64,000 bases of DNA from Saprospiraceae bacterium (GTDB lineage Bacteria > Bacteroidota > Bacteroidia > Chitinophagales > Saprospiraceae). Location of the stretch: the NCBI GenBank assembly GCA_022842725.1, contig JALHOZ010000003.1, forward strand, positions 1-64,000. Direction: 5' to 3'. Numbering within the stretch: the stretch's first letter is position 1; every line of letters begins with the position of its first letter. The notes under the pieces are model-generated. The model did not search any database. It was not told where the DNA came from and worked only from the letters and a program-made list of their open reading frames with translations. The position numbers and the translations under genes were made by a program. Positions 54,071 through 62,651 of this stretch are shown here, piece after piece.

Positions 54071-54925
54071 ATGCGCAGACTTCATTTTCTTCTGGTTTTA
54101 TGTTGTTTTTCTGTTTCTGCATTCGCAGCAAACAACATCATTCCTTTCAGAATGGTCAATGGCTTAATCATTATTGAAGCAGGATACAATAATAGTGAGG
54201 GCCAATTTATACTGGACACAGGTTCTGACGGATTATTTATTGACAAACAAAACAGTGGACTTCAAACCTCCCCTCAGGTTTATCAGACGTTGTCCGGTAA
54301 TATGGAAGTTGAATCGATTACCATCAAACAGTTTTCATTCGGCAATATAAAAAAACGAAATGTCCCGGCATATACTACAAACCTTACCCATCTTGAAAAC
54401 TTCCTTCAGATAGACCTTGCGGGTATCATGGGGACCACAATATTTAACCCTCATTCCATTTATATTAACTTTACAGACAATACGATACACATATTTAATT
54501 CGCACGTAGATCATCATAAAAATGTGCTTTTAAACACCACTTCATTTGATTGGGAAAATGGGGTTCCTGTCGTGCAGGTTTCCATAGGTAATTCTTATTA
54601 TGCATTTATCCTGGACAGTGGTGCGTCCATTCACCTGTTAGATAATGCCATTTTAGAAAATCATACAAACCTGATAACAAATGAACAAACCAACGTTCAT
54701 TTAAAAACGTTGAATACCAACGCTTCAGATAATCTTACAAAAAAATTCAAACTTGCAGAATTAACCATTGAAGACAATACGTATCGGAATATTTCATGTT
54801 TAAGCGCCGATTTGTCTCAAATTCAGGAAGGGTTTTCTAAAAAAATATCAGGGATACTAAGTCTGTCTGAAATCGCAGATAAAGGAGTGCTTATAGATTT
54901 TAAGAATAAAAAATTACATTTCTGA
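54071..54925 (+). CDS. Secreted retropepsin-like aspartyl protease homologue
   Basis: A 284-residue protein with signal peptide (cleavage near AFAA). It carries two copies of the retropepsin/pepsin-like half: GQFILDTGSDGLFID (about residues 46-60) and AFILDSGASIHLLD (about 177-190), each with the D-T/S-G triad expected in an aspartic protease and a later hydrophobic-Gly motif (LAGIMGTTIFNP; ISGILSLSEI). Two halves in one chain could form a single pepsin-like active site. Protease activity is inferred. The gene is monocistronic. Confidence 0.82.
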   Translation: MRRLHFLLVLCCFSVSAFAANNIIPFRMVNGLIIIEAGYNNSEGQFILDTGSDGLFIDKQNSGLQTSPQVYQTLSGNMEVESITIKQFSFGNIKKRNVPAYTTNLTHLENFLQIDLAGIMGTTIFNPHSIYINFTDNTIHIFNSHVDHHKNVLLNTTSFDWENGVPVVQVSIGNSYYAFILDSGASIHLLDNAILENHTNLITNEQTNVHLKTLNTNASDNLTKKFKLAELTIEDNTYRNISCLSADLSQIQEGFSKKISGILSLSEIADKGVLIDFKNKKLHF

Positions 54926-55156
54926 TTTCCTTTTTACCCTTCAAAATGAATGTAAACAATACTGCTTTGTTTATTTAAAACAGAAAACAGACTTCCTTTT
55001 GCAATAAAACCTTCTTAAAACCCTCTTATGTAAGCATCAGCAGGGGGAAAATTATTCCCAGGTATAAAATATCAGAAACTTCCGACAACCAAAATTTCTT
55101 TATGTATCGTCAGTCGCTTCGCTTTCAGTTAAGTATTCAGACATTTTTGATATAAA

Positions 55157-55190
55157 AAAAAGGGACAGCTCTTCCGAACTGTCCCTTTTT
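55157..55190. terminator. Bidirectional terminator
   Basis: AAAAAGGGACAG (55157-55168) pairs perfectly with CTGTCCCTTTTT (55179-55190). A-run on the left and T-run on the right make it usable from either strand. It sits 24 bases beyond the stop of the minus-strand Omp28-like gene; the plus-strand gene ends about 230 bases to the left. Confidence 0.85.
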
Positions 55191-55213
55191 CTATTTTCTA
55201 AAATGAAGGTTGA

Positions 55214-57088
55214 TTATTTAACCATCAGTTTTCTGTTGACCATTTGATTATTTATCTGAATCTGAATGTTGTACATTCCGGTATTCAAACCATCAGTCAA
55301 AACAGGGAAAATCTGATCACCTGATACATTTCCGTATTGTCTGGTTGAAATGACCTGACCTAATACATTAACCAATGAAATCTGAACTTGTGCATCAGCA
55401 TTCAGGTTCATTCTTACGTAAGTTGCATCATCAGCAGGATTCGGGAAAACAGAAAGATTTTCCAAAACTTTAATATCCTCCACATTGGTGTATAAAGCAT
55501 CAGTTTTGGTTCCTCCTACGATTACACCCTGATCATCCGTTACAAAAACGGCAGCATACATATTTTTCCCAACACTTGTTGTTGGTATTTCATAAGAAAA
55601 ATTGAAAGCAACTGATTGTTCGTTTGTCAATTCTGCAGGAATAGTTTCAGCATTTCCGCTAAAACCAAACGGCAAAGCTCTTGCTACTTCCTGATATACC
55701 ATTTGTGAAGCCGGTACGGGATTCGGAAGGTTTTCATAACCACCCATTACTCCTTGTCCGCCTCCAGCATATGCATTGGCTTGTGCCCATGCCGGACCTG
55801 AACCTTTTACAAAATCTTCAAGTACAACACTAACTACATTAAATTGTGCCTCTTCAATGTTACCATAAAAAGTTACATTTCCGGAAACATTCAATACATT
55901 GTTAGTAATGGATTGTGTTGCACTCATTTCGATAGGAGAAAATTCTTTACTGACCGTGTTTGTATAAAAAGCTGGCAAATCCTCCGGATCCACTTCATAA
56001 ACTCTGTTGACAGCCACACTCGGATATCCGCTGATATAATCTCCGAATGGTGTATCATATTCATCAAATGCCATAGGGTCATTGTTATGAACTGCGATAC
56101 CTATAAACTCATTTGGATAATCATCTCTCATTTTTTTCATAAAGACAGACCCTCTTGGACACCATACACACCAAGTTCCGGTTCCTTCTTCAGCAACCAT
56201 CTTTCTTGTAATGGATTTACTCAAACCATAAACAGATGTATAACCGAAGTTATTGTCAAGTGTTTCATCAGATGTACCATTTACCCCTGTGATTTCCAAT
56301 GCAACATTATAAGTTTTTACCTGAGCTGCATTAAATTTCAGGGTTCCGATATACTGTTGTCCGAAAGCGAGGTTAACACCGTTTACGGTTTCACTAAATG
56401 TATTTTCACCATTCGACCACTCATAGGTAAATGATGTAACCGGGTTCAACCCTGTGTTGGATACAACAAACTGAACGGTTGACTCAGAACCAACAGGATA
56501 ATATTTAGTTGTGGTCATTCCTTCTACCAACATGTCAACGTCTTTCAGATTGACGACCTGAATATCATCAATAGCAAGAATAAACATGTCATTAGAATTG
56601 TTTCTGAATGCAATTCTGATATTTTTACCTTCAAATTGGGACATATTGACCGATCTGGCCGTTACTTCTGCATTTTCTGCATTCACACTAAAAATTACTT
56701 TTGAAAAATCAGCAATCTCTGAACCTCCGTTTTCAGAAACACGTACTTCATAACCATCTCTGAAGTTAGCATCAATCGCAAAAGCGTTCCATAATAAAAA
56801 AGTTTTTGGACCAAAACCGGAAATTACCGGCGTTATCATCCAGTCATCAGCTCTACCAACAGGCTGAGTCCATGATGTACTAAGCGCAGAAATACCTAAA
56901 TCGTCGTTTGCTGCTCTGAGATTCCATGCATCAACAAGAGAACCAACATTGGGATGTGGCGGTCTTTTATCCTGATCAATTAAAATCATATCTCCGAATC
57001 CATCTTCGAAGTCTTGTTTGTAAAGTACCTGTGCTGTACTTAAAGTTTGTAATAATACAAATAGGGAAAGTGTAAAAATAAACCTCAT
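55214..57088 (-). CDS. Secreted Omp28-like thioredoxin-fold T9SS cargo
   Basis: A 624-residue protein with signal peptide (cleavage near LSTAQ). An N-terminal choice-of-anchor/cleaved-adhesin-type jelly roll (DFEDGFGDMILIDQD; DDWMITPVISGFG; ILAIDDIQVV; about 25-185) is followed by a CARDB-like segment and an Omp28-like thioredoxin domain with the redox motif EEGTGTWCVWCPRGSVFM (about 305-322) and GYPSVAVNR. It ends with a T9SS type-A sorting domain (VFPNPADDATYV to NRKLMVK). A TACTTTTG box (57126-57133, minus strand) lies 37 bases upstream. A surface-bound oxidoreductase is plausible. Confidence 0.86.
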   Translation of the reverse strand: MRFIFTLSLFVLLQTLSTAQVLYKQDFEDGFGDMILIDQDKRPPHPNVGSLVDAWNLRAANDDLGISALSTSWTQPVGRADDWMITPVISGFGPKTFLLWNAFAIDANFRDGYEVRVSENGGSEIADFSKVIFSVNAENAEVTARSVNMSQFEGKNIRIAFRNNSNDMFILAIDDIQVVNLKDVDMLVEGMTTTKYYPVGSESTVQFVVSNTGLNPVTSFTYEWSNGENTFSETVNGVNLAFGQQYIGTLKFNAAQVKTYNVALEITGVNGTSDETLDNNFGYTSVYGLSKSITRKMVAEEGTGTWCVWCPRGSVFMKKMRDDYPNEFIGIAVHNNDPMAFDEYDTPFGDYISGYPSVAVNRVYEVDPEDLPAFYTNTVSKEFSPIEMSATQSITNNVLNVSGNVTFYGNIEEAQFNVVSVVLEDFVKGSGPAWAQANAYAGGGQGVMGGYENLPNPVPASQMVYQEVARALPFGFSGNAETIPAELTNEQSVAFNFSYEIPTTSVGKNMYAAVFVTDDQGVIVGGTKTDALYTNVEDIKVLENLSVFPNPADDATYVRMNLNADAQVQISLVNVLGQVISTRQYGNVSGDQIFPVLTDGLNTGMYNIQIQINNQMVNRKLMVK

Positions 57089-57125
57089 TGAAATTGTTGT
57101 TACGTTAAAAAATAGAATAAGAAGT

Positions 57126-57133
57126 CAAAAGTA
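57126..57133 (-). promoter_or_regulatory. Putative -7 promoter box TACTTTTG
   Basis: Exact TAnnTTTG match on the minus strand, 37 bases before the start of the Omp28-like gene at 57088. Confidence 0.45.
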
Positions 57134-57216
57134 CTGTTTTCCATGAATTTACATAACTTTTCTGTCAGAATTGTCGGTTGCGGGACAAAAATCCAGTTTT
57201 TAGGTTCGTAATAACG

Positions 57217-57224
57217 TAATTTTG
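57217..57224 (+). promoter_or_regulatory. Putative -7 promoter box TAATTTTG for pth
   Basis: Exact TAnnTTTG match 67 bases before the pth ATG, in an AT-rich setting. Confidence 0.4.
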
Positions 57225-57291
57225 ATTATCCAGTTTTGCAACAAAACACCTGTAAAATCTATTTTTATATGATATTTTTAATCTGTAAAAC

Positions 57292-57852
57292 ATGAAATAT
57301 CTCATCGTAGGTCTGGGAAATCCTGGCTCCGAATATAATCATACAAGACACAACATTGGATTTGATATCGTGACGCAAGCCGCACAAGAAACCGGCGGGG
57401 TTTTTAAGACGGACTCTTTGGCCGAAATCGCTGAAGGTAAATGGAAAGGCAGGACACTTGTTTTTATCAAACCAACTACTTACATGAATCTAAGTGGAAA
57501 AGCAGTTCATTATTGGATGCAAAAACTAAAAATACCTGTCGAAAATCTTATGGTTATTGTAGATGACATCCATCTTGACCTGGGTAAATTACGCCTCAGA
57601 GACAAGGGCAGTGACGGAGGGCACAACGGACTCAAAGACATTCAGGCAAAACTCGGCCATTCAAATTACATCAGACTTCGGGTAGGGGTCGGAAAAGATT
57701 TTTTTCCGGGTCAACAAGTCACTTACGTGTTAGGCAAGTGGAAAAATGATGAAAAAGAAGCCGTCGAGGTAATGATAACAAAAAGTATCACTGCTATAAA
57801 AAACTATACGACTATGGGTCTGAAGTTGACTACTGATCAGTTAAACCGATAG
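57292..57852 (+). CDS. pth: Peptidyl-tRNA hydrolase
   Basis: A 186-residue cytoplasmic enzyme that recycles peptidyl-tRNA dropped from ribosomes. Catalytic residues are visible: Asn10 in VGLGNPG, His20 in NHTRHNIGFD, Asn66 in PTTYMNLSG, and the Asp of VIVDDIHLDLG (about 91-92). DGGHNGLKDI and RLRVGVGK complete the family pattern. The length is normal (E. coli 194). It converges on the metalloprotease gene with 25 bases between stops. Confidence 0.97.
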   Translation: MKYLIVGLGNPGSEYNHTRHNIGFDIVTQAAQETGGVFKTDSLAEIAEGKWKGRTLVFIKPTTYMNLSGKAVHYWMQKLKIPVENLMVIVDDIHLDLGKLRLRDKGSDGGHNGLKDIQAKLGHSNYIRLRVGVGKDFFPGQQVTYVLGKWKNDEKEAVEVMITKSITAIKNYTTMGLKLTTDQLNR

Positions 57853-57877
57853 GATAAAAAAATATCAAGTCCTCATT

Positions 57878-60800
57878 CTAATCATCAACAATAGAACAGT
57901 TTCCTTTCACTTCCAATACAGCTCCCGTTCGGTTGTTAAGGGTTGTAAAGGTTGATGTTGGAAAATTATATAAAATAACATCATCGAGCACAAGTTTCCC
58001 ACGATTATCTATCCCGCTTATCGTGTTGTTTGCGGCATGCATATGAAGTCCTTTTATTCTTAATCCTTCTCCTGCGGTAGTATTCAAAACAGACAATAAG
58101 GTATTGTTACTATTTGTCTTAATATGAATATTTCGGCTCAAATCCGCTTCAATTACAATATCATTTGAAATGATAAGATTCTGATTGCCCAGCTGTATGG
58201 TATCATTATCAAGCTGGGCTGCAAAACGGATGGTATCTCCCGGAAGAGCGCATTGTACAGCATCATACAAAGAACCGGCTCCTTTCGGAAAAGGATTGTC
58301 AACCACCAATCTGCAAAAATTATTCAAACATGTTTTTATACCCCAGCTATTCAGGTTGCCTCCGTCCTGATCAGCCAGGTCTTGCACCTGCAAACTCCAT
58401 TGTCCGGTGACCAACTGATTGTTAAAACCGTTTAATGAGTTGGAAGGTCGGTATGTTCCTCCGTTTACAGGGGGACAAGGCCACGGACTGACAGGTGCCT
58501 GCTGGTCAAAATTGATGTTAAAATCGTCTTCACCATTGCAGGGTTGATTCCAAATAATCACAGAACTTCCTGCCGGAGAAAATAGAGTGAATCTCAGATT
58601 ATCTACATTAGTGTGAGTGCCCGTCAGATTAAGAACATCCAAATCCGTTACAGTTCCTTTATCGGTAACCAGTCTGAATGAATTAATAGTCGGCGTTCCT
58701 GTTGGAGGAATGGCAATAGGAAGGTCTTGTGCGCCATAAAAATAACAGGATTCGGTCGAAAAGCTATATACACCTGACCAGGCACCTGTTATACAGTCAT
58801 TTTTGGCCCTTACTCTCCAAAAATATTCACTGCCGCCTTCAAGAAATTGAGTAAAACCAAAAGATGTTCCCGGGACATTAAGATTCTCCAGGACGACCTC
58901 TGAAAAATCTTCTATTCTTGTTAATTGTAGTTCGTAAGCATTTGCTCCGGACACAGATGTCCACGTAAAAACAGGTTTTAATCCGATATTCACGACATTA
59001 TCCGATGGAAATGTCAATCCCGGTACTCCTGACAAGGCACTGTTATTGCTGATAATGGTAACATTGGTGTTTTTATTGATACTTCCACTTACGCCATTGA
59101 TGTTTTGATTAGTGGTCCCTGCAGGTGCAGATACATTTGTAATGGTAAGAACAGAAGTATTGTTGGGAAGCACCGGATTTACACTAAAATTTGCATTATA
59201 TCCTGCCGGCAGACCAGGCAGGGATAAAGTAACCGGATTAGAAAACCCCAAAACACCACCTACCGACACTTCAAAAGTTTTGGATTGACCCTGACAAATC
59301 GTTTGACTTATCGGATTTGCGGCAAGTGTAAAAGTAGCAGCTCCCGGAGAAACGGTGATATTTGCATTGTTGATATCAAAAAATATATTTCCGACTCCTT
59401 TTACCATGATTCGCCCCAAAGTTGTGGTTACAGCCGGTACAATAATCTCAAAACTACCGGAATTTGGTGCATTACTTTCCAAAACTACCGGGAAAGTCTG
59501 TCCACCATCACTTGAAAATAAAATCTCCACATTATTACAATTGATACCGTTTCCGGTTGTACCTGCAACGTTCCAGGTTATGGTTGCTAACTGACCTTCC
59601 ACCCAGGTTGTCGGTGTATTCTGGGATGTAATGACAAAAGGTCCGGCAGCAGCCACTGTCGTAACAGTCAGGTTTATCTCTGAATTACAGGACGCAGTGC
59701 TGTTTTCAGAAATATCCCTCACTACTCCGCGAAAACTCATGTTTCTTCCTACTGAAGGTACAACTTCCCAGGTGTTTGCGGTATTGCCGGCCAATATTGT
59801 ACTTCTGTTGGGAAAAAAACGTGTCGGAGACAACGTATAAAGAATACTCCTGAAAGTAGGTCCCCCGGTATTTGTTGAAACCGGAGGCATCGTGGCTACC
59901 TGATTGTCCATTTGTTCCCAGGCATACACCAAAACGTCTCCATCAGGATCTGATGCCTGAAGGGTCAAGGCAAATGGTGTGGATCTCGGAATCACATAAT
60001 TTGGTTGGGAAGTAACCAGCGGAGGAGAATTATTAAAACCCGGAACAAAATTATCACAATTTCCTCCGTTGCCCAATAAAAAGTTTTTCATTTCCTGAAG
60101 ACTGTAGGCATGAAAATAGGCATCACTGTTTGACTGAACATTAGGCGAACAAATTCCGGCGTAGCCCATGATCGTGGAAGCACTTCCGGGTTCTCTTGCT
60201 GCAGCTGCCACGCGGTTACAATTATTGTTTTGGGTGTGATTTCCTCCAAATTGGTGCCCCATTTCGTGAGCCACATAATCGATATAAAAAGGATCATTGA
60301 CCGGAGCTGTTGAGGTTGTGACACCTCTCGCTTTATTATTTGCAGAACAAACTGAACCCAGGGAAGCAACACCGTTATTACCCAAAGCTCCGAACACATG
60401 TCCGATGTCGTAATTGGCGGAGCCAATCACATTAGTGCATGTGGTTTGATTTTCTCCCAACATGGTGGATGCATTGGTCGCAGTGTAAGGATCCGTTGTC
60501 GGGTCATAATAAAAAATCTGCGTATTATTAGCGACCAATATCAAGCGGACAGCAATCTCTGATTCATACACCTCATTGATACGGTTGATTCCTGTCGTTA
60601 CTGCAGAAAGGACCAATCCCGACTGACCGGGATTAAATGCACCAAAATATCTGCTGTATTCACCTGTAGTGGCCTGAGCCAACCTGTAACTTCTGAACTG
60701 ACAATCACCTATTCTCAAACCGGAAGCCTGCTCATTTTTATGTTCTCTCAAAAATTCGTCATCCACCAAACATCCCCAGGAAGGGACTTTTTTATAATCT

Positions 60801-61276
60801 TTTTTGTAGTAAACAATTCTTGAGTTCTTGTCCCCTCTTTGAAAATGATCAATATAAATTTTATCCTGCTCGAGACCTGAAATCACAGCTCTGAAACCTT
60901 GTTCTGTATAATCAATTCTGATTCTGCAAGCTTTGGTGGTGGTTGAAATACCGTGAAATGTCCGTATATCAGGATATTGTACCTGCAGACCCTCTTCCAT
61001 CATGGCATAACGAACAATCCGGAATGTTTCCGTTTTTCCATCAGGTAAACCGATATTTAATTCAGTTTTTGAGTTTTTTACGCCGGTTATTTCATCCGGT
61101 GCTGACCATAATATTTGTTTTATTTGCTCATCATCGACCCGGTATAACGTATATTTTAACGGTGTTATATCCTGAATACCTGATATTGAAATATCTTTAT
61201 TTTTTATTTCATTCCATTGTTGCCCAAACAAAGAAAGCTGGCAAAAAAACACTATAAACAGAGTGGCAAACCGCAT
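57878..61276 (-). CDS. Secreted reprolysin-like zinc metalloprotease with P-domain
   Basis: A 1132-residue protein with signal peptide (cleavage near LFGQQ), a propeptide region of about 190 residues, and a metzincin-type catalytic domain with zinc motif HEMGHQFGGNH (about 339-349) followed by SASTIMGYAGIC carrying the Met-turn. Then come Ig-like repeats (ITWNVAGTTGNGINCNNVEI), a fibronectin-III-like segment (FTWTSVSGANAYELQLTRI; YFWRVRAKNDC), a proprotein-convertase P-domain (VDNLRFTLFSPAGSSVIIW; TGQWSLQVQDLADQDGG) and a right-handed beta-helix C-terminus (NIHIKTNSNNTLLSV; GIDNRGKLVLDDVIL). There is no T9SS type-A motif at the end. A secreted endopeptidase is expected. Confidence 0.87.
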   Translation of the reverse strand: MRFATLFIVFFCQLSLFGQQWNEIKNKDISISGIQDITPLKYTLYRVDDEQIKQILWSAPDEITGVKNSKTELNIGLPDGKTETFRIVRYAMMEEGLQVQYPDIRTFHGISTTTKACRIRIDYTEQGFRAVISGLEQDKIYIDHFQRGDKNSRIVYYKKDYKKVPSWGCLVDDEFLREHKNEQASGLRIGDCQFRSYRLAQATTGEYSRYFGAFNPGQSGLVLSAVTTGINRINEVYESEIAVRLILVANNTQIFYYDPTTDPYTATNASTMLGENQTTCTNVIGSANYDIGHVFGALGNNGVASLGSVCSANNKARGVTTSTAPVNDPFYIDYVAHEMGHQFGGNHTQNNNCNRVAAAAREPGSASTIMGYAGICSPNVQSNSDAYFHAYSLQEMKNFLLGNGGNCDNFVPGFNNSPPLVTSQPNYVIPRSTPFALTLQASDPDGDVLVYAWEQMDNQVATMPPVSTNTGGPTFRSILYTLSPTRFFPNRSTILAGNTANTWEVVPSVGRNMSFRGVVRDISENSTASCNSEINLTVTTVAAAGPFVITSQNTPTTWVEGQLATITWNVAGTTGNGINCNNVEILFSSDGGQTFPVVLESNAPNSGSFEIIVPAVTTTLGRIMVKGVGNIFFDINNANITVSPGAATFTLAANPISQTICQGQSKTFEVSVGGVLGFSNPVTLSLPGLPAGYNANFSVNPVLPNNTSVLTITNVSAPAGTTNQNINGVSGSINKNTNVTIISNNSALSGVPGLTFPSDNVVNIGLKPVFTWTSVSGANAYELQLTRIEDFSEVVLENLNVPGTSFGFTQFLEGGSEYFWRVRAKNDCITGAWSGVYSFSTESCYFYGAQDLPIAIPPTGTPTINSFRLVTDKGTVTDLDVLNLTGTHTNVDNLRFTLFSPAGSSVIIWNQPCNGEDDFNINFDQQAPVSPWPCPPVNGGTYRPSNSLNGFNNQLVTGQWSLQVQDLADQDGGNLNSWGIKTCLNNFCRLVVDNPFPKGAGSLYDAVQCALPGDTIRFAAQLDNDTIQLGNQNLIISNDIVIEADLSRNIHIKTNSNNTLLSVLNTTAGEGLRIKGLHMHAANNTISGIDNRGKLVLDDVILYNFPTSTFTTLNNRTGAVLEVKGNCSIVDD

Positions 61277-61407
61277 ATAAAATGGTTAAAAAGATTAATC
61301 TGTAACGTACAAAACTCCTGATTAGAAGGTCTGATACCTATTTCGACAATTAAAATTAATTCGTAAAACGTTTTTTCAGATTCTTTGTTTATAATCAAAA
61401 TCGAAAC

Positions 61408-62547
61408 ATGAAGATTGGTATAGTTTGTTACCCAACTTTTGGAGGGAGCGGTGTGGTAGCCACTGAATTGGGTATAGGTCTTGCAGGATTGGGTCACGAA
61501 GTTCATTTCATCACCTATAAAAGACCGGTAAGATTAACCAGTTTTTATCCGAATATATTTTTTCATGAGGTGGCTTCCCTTGAGTATCCGCTTTTTGAAT
61601 ATGCGCCTTATGAATCTTCTCTGGCCAGCAAACTGGTGGATGTGGTCAGATTTGAAAAACTGGACATCCTTCATGTTCATTATGCTATCCCTCACGCAGC
61701 AGTAGCGTACATGGCCAAACAAATATTAAAAGAACAAGGCATCACACTGCCTGTCATTACAACCCTACACGGAACCGATATCACCCTGGTAGGTGCAGAC
61801 AAATCCTTTTCGCCGGTCGTGGAATTCAGTATCAACCAATCCGATGGTGTCACCGCCGTTTCCAATCATTTAAAAGAAGAAACACTTGAAAATTTTTCTA
61901 TTACCACACCGATCAAAGTGATACCAAATTTTATTGACTTCACACGATTCAAAAAGACAAATAAAGACCATTTTCGTAAAGCGATAGCTCCGGATGGCGA
62001 AAAAATATTGATCCACATTTCAAATTTCCGTAAGGTAAAACGTGTGGAAGATGTATTAAAAGTATTCAAGTCTGTTCACGAAAAAATCCCCTCAAAACTT
62101 TTGTTGATCGGTGACGGTCCGGAAAGAACACATCTCGAAGAATTATGCCGTGCATGGCATTTGTGTGATGAAGTCAGGTTTTTGGGAAAACAGGAAGCCG
62201 TCGACGAATTGTTGGCTATTTCTGACATATTTTTACTACCGTCAGAAAATGAAAGTTTTGGTTTGGCTGCCTTAGAAGCTATGGCCTGTGAAGTTCCTGT
62301 GATTTCATCAAATACCGGCGGAATTCCTGAAGTCAACATCCATGGTGAAACCGGTTATTTATGCGAAATCGGAGATGTGGATACCATGGCGGCTTATTGT
62401 ATTGAATTGCTATCTGATGACGAAAAATTAAAAACATTCAGAAAAAATGCTTTTGCACATGCCCACAATTTTGATATCACCGCTTTATTGCCCGAATATG
62501 TAAACTATTACGAAGAAATCATTGATCTGGTGAACCAAAAGGTTTAA
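61408..62547 (+). CDS. bshA: N-acetyl-alpha-D-glucosaminyl L-malate synthase BshA
   Basis: A 379-residue GT4-family glycosyltransferase that joins UDP-GlcNAc to L-malate, the first step in making bacillithiol. Family hallmarks: MKIGIVCYPTFGGSGVVATE at the N-terminus, HVHYAIPHA (about 93-101), TLHGTDITLVG (about 127-137), NFIDFTRF, and the nucleotide-binding E-x7-E in PSENESFGLAALEAM (about 280). The start at 61408 matches the family N-terminus exactly. It implies that this organism uses bacillithiol as low-molecular-weight thiol; bshB and bshC are not in the window. Divergent from the metalloprotease gene with 131 bases between starts. Confidence 0.95.
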   Translation: MKIGIVCYPTFGGSGVVATELGIGLAGLGHEVHFITYKRPVRLTSFYPNIFFHEVASLEYPLFEYAPYESSLASKLVDVVRFEKLDILHVHYAIPHAAVAYMAKQILKEQGITLPVITTLHGTDITLVGADKSFSPVVEFSINQSDGVTAVSNHLKEETLENFSITTPIKVIPNFIDFTRFKKTNKDHFRKAIAPDGEKILIHISNFRKVKRVEDVLKVFKSVHEKIPSKLLLIGDGPERTHLEELCRAWHLCDEVRFLGKQEAVDELLAISDIFLLPSENESFGLAALEAMACEVPVISSNTGGIPEVNIHGETGYLCEIGDVDTMAAYCIELLSDDEKLKTFRKNAFAHAHNFDITALLPEYVNYYEEIIDLVNQKV

Positions 62548-62651
62548 ACAAGAACCCACATTTTTTCGTTTAATCATAGCAACCGTTATAATCTTTCCCC
62601 AAGAGGTATTTTTTTGTAATTTTACGTCTTCATTCTTCAGATATTTTTGAA

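Noticed and set aside
55844-56434. Plus-strand open frame of 196 codons
   Set aside because: Antisense to the Omp28-like T9SS cargo; composition is that of a shadow frame and there is no plausible promoter.
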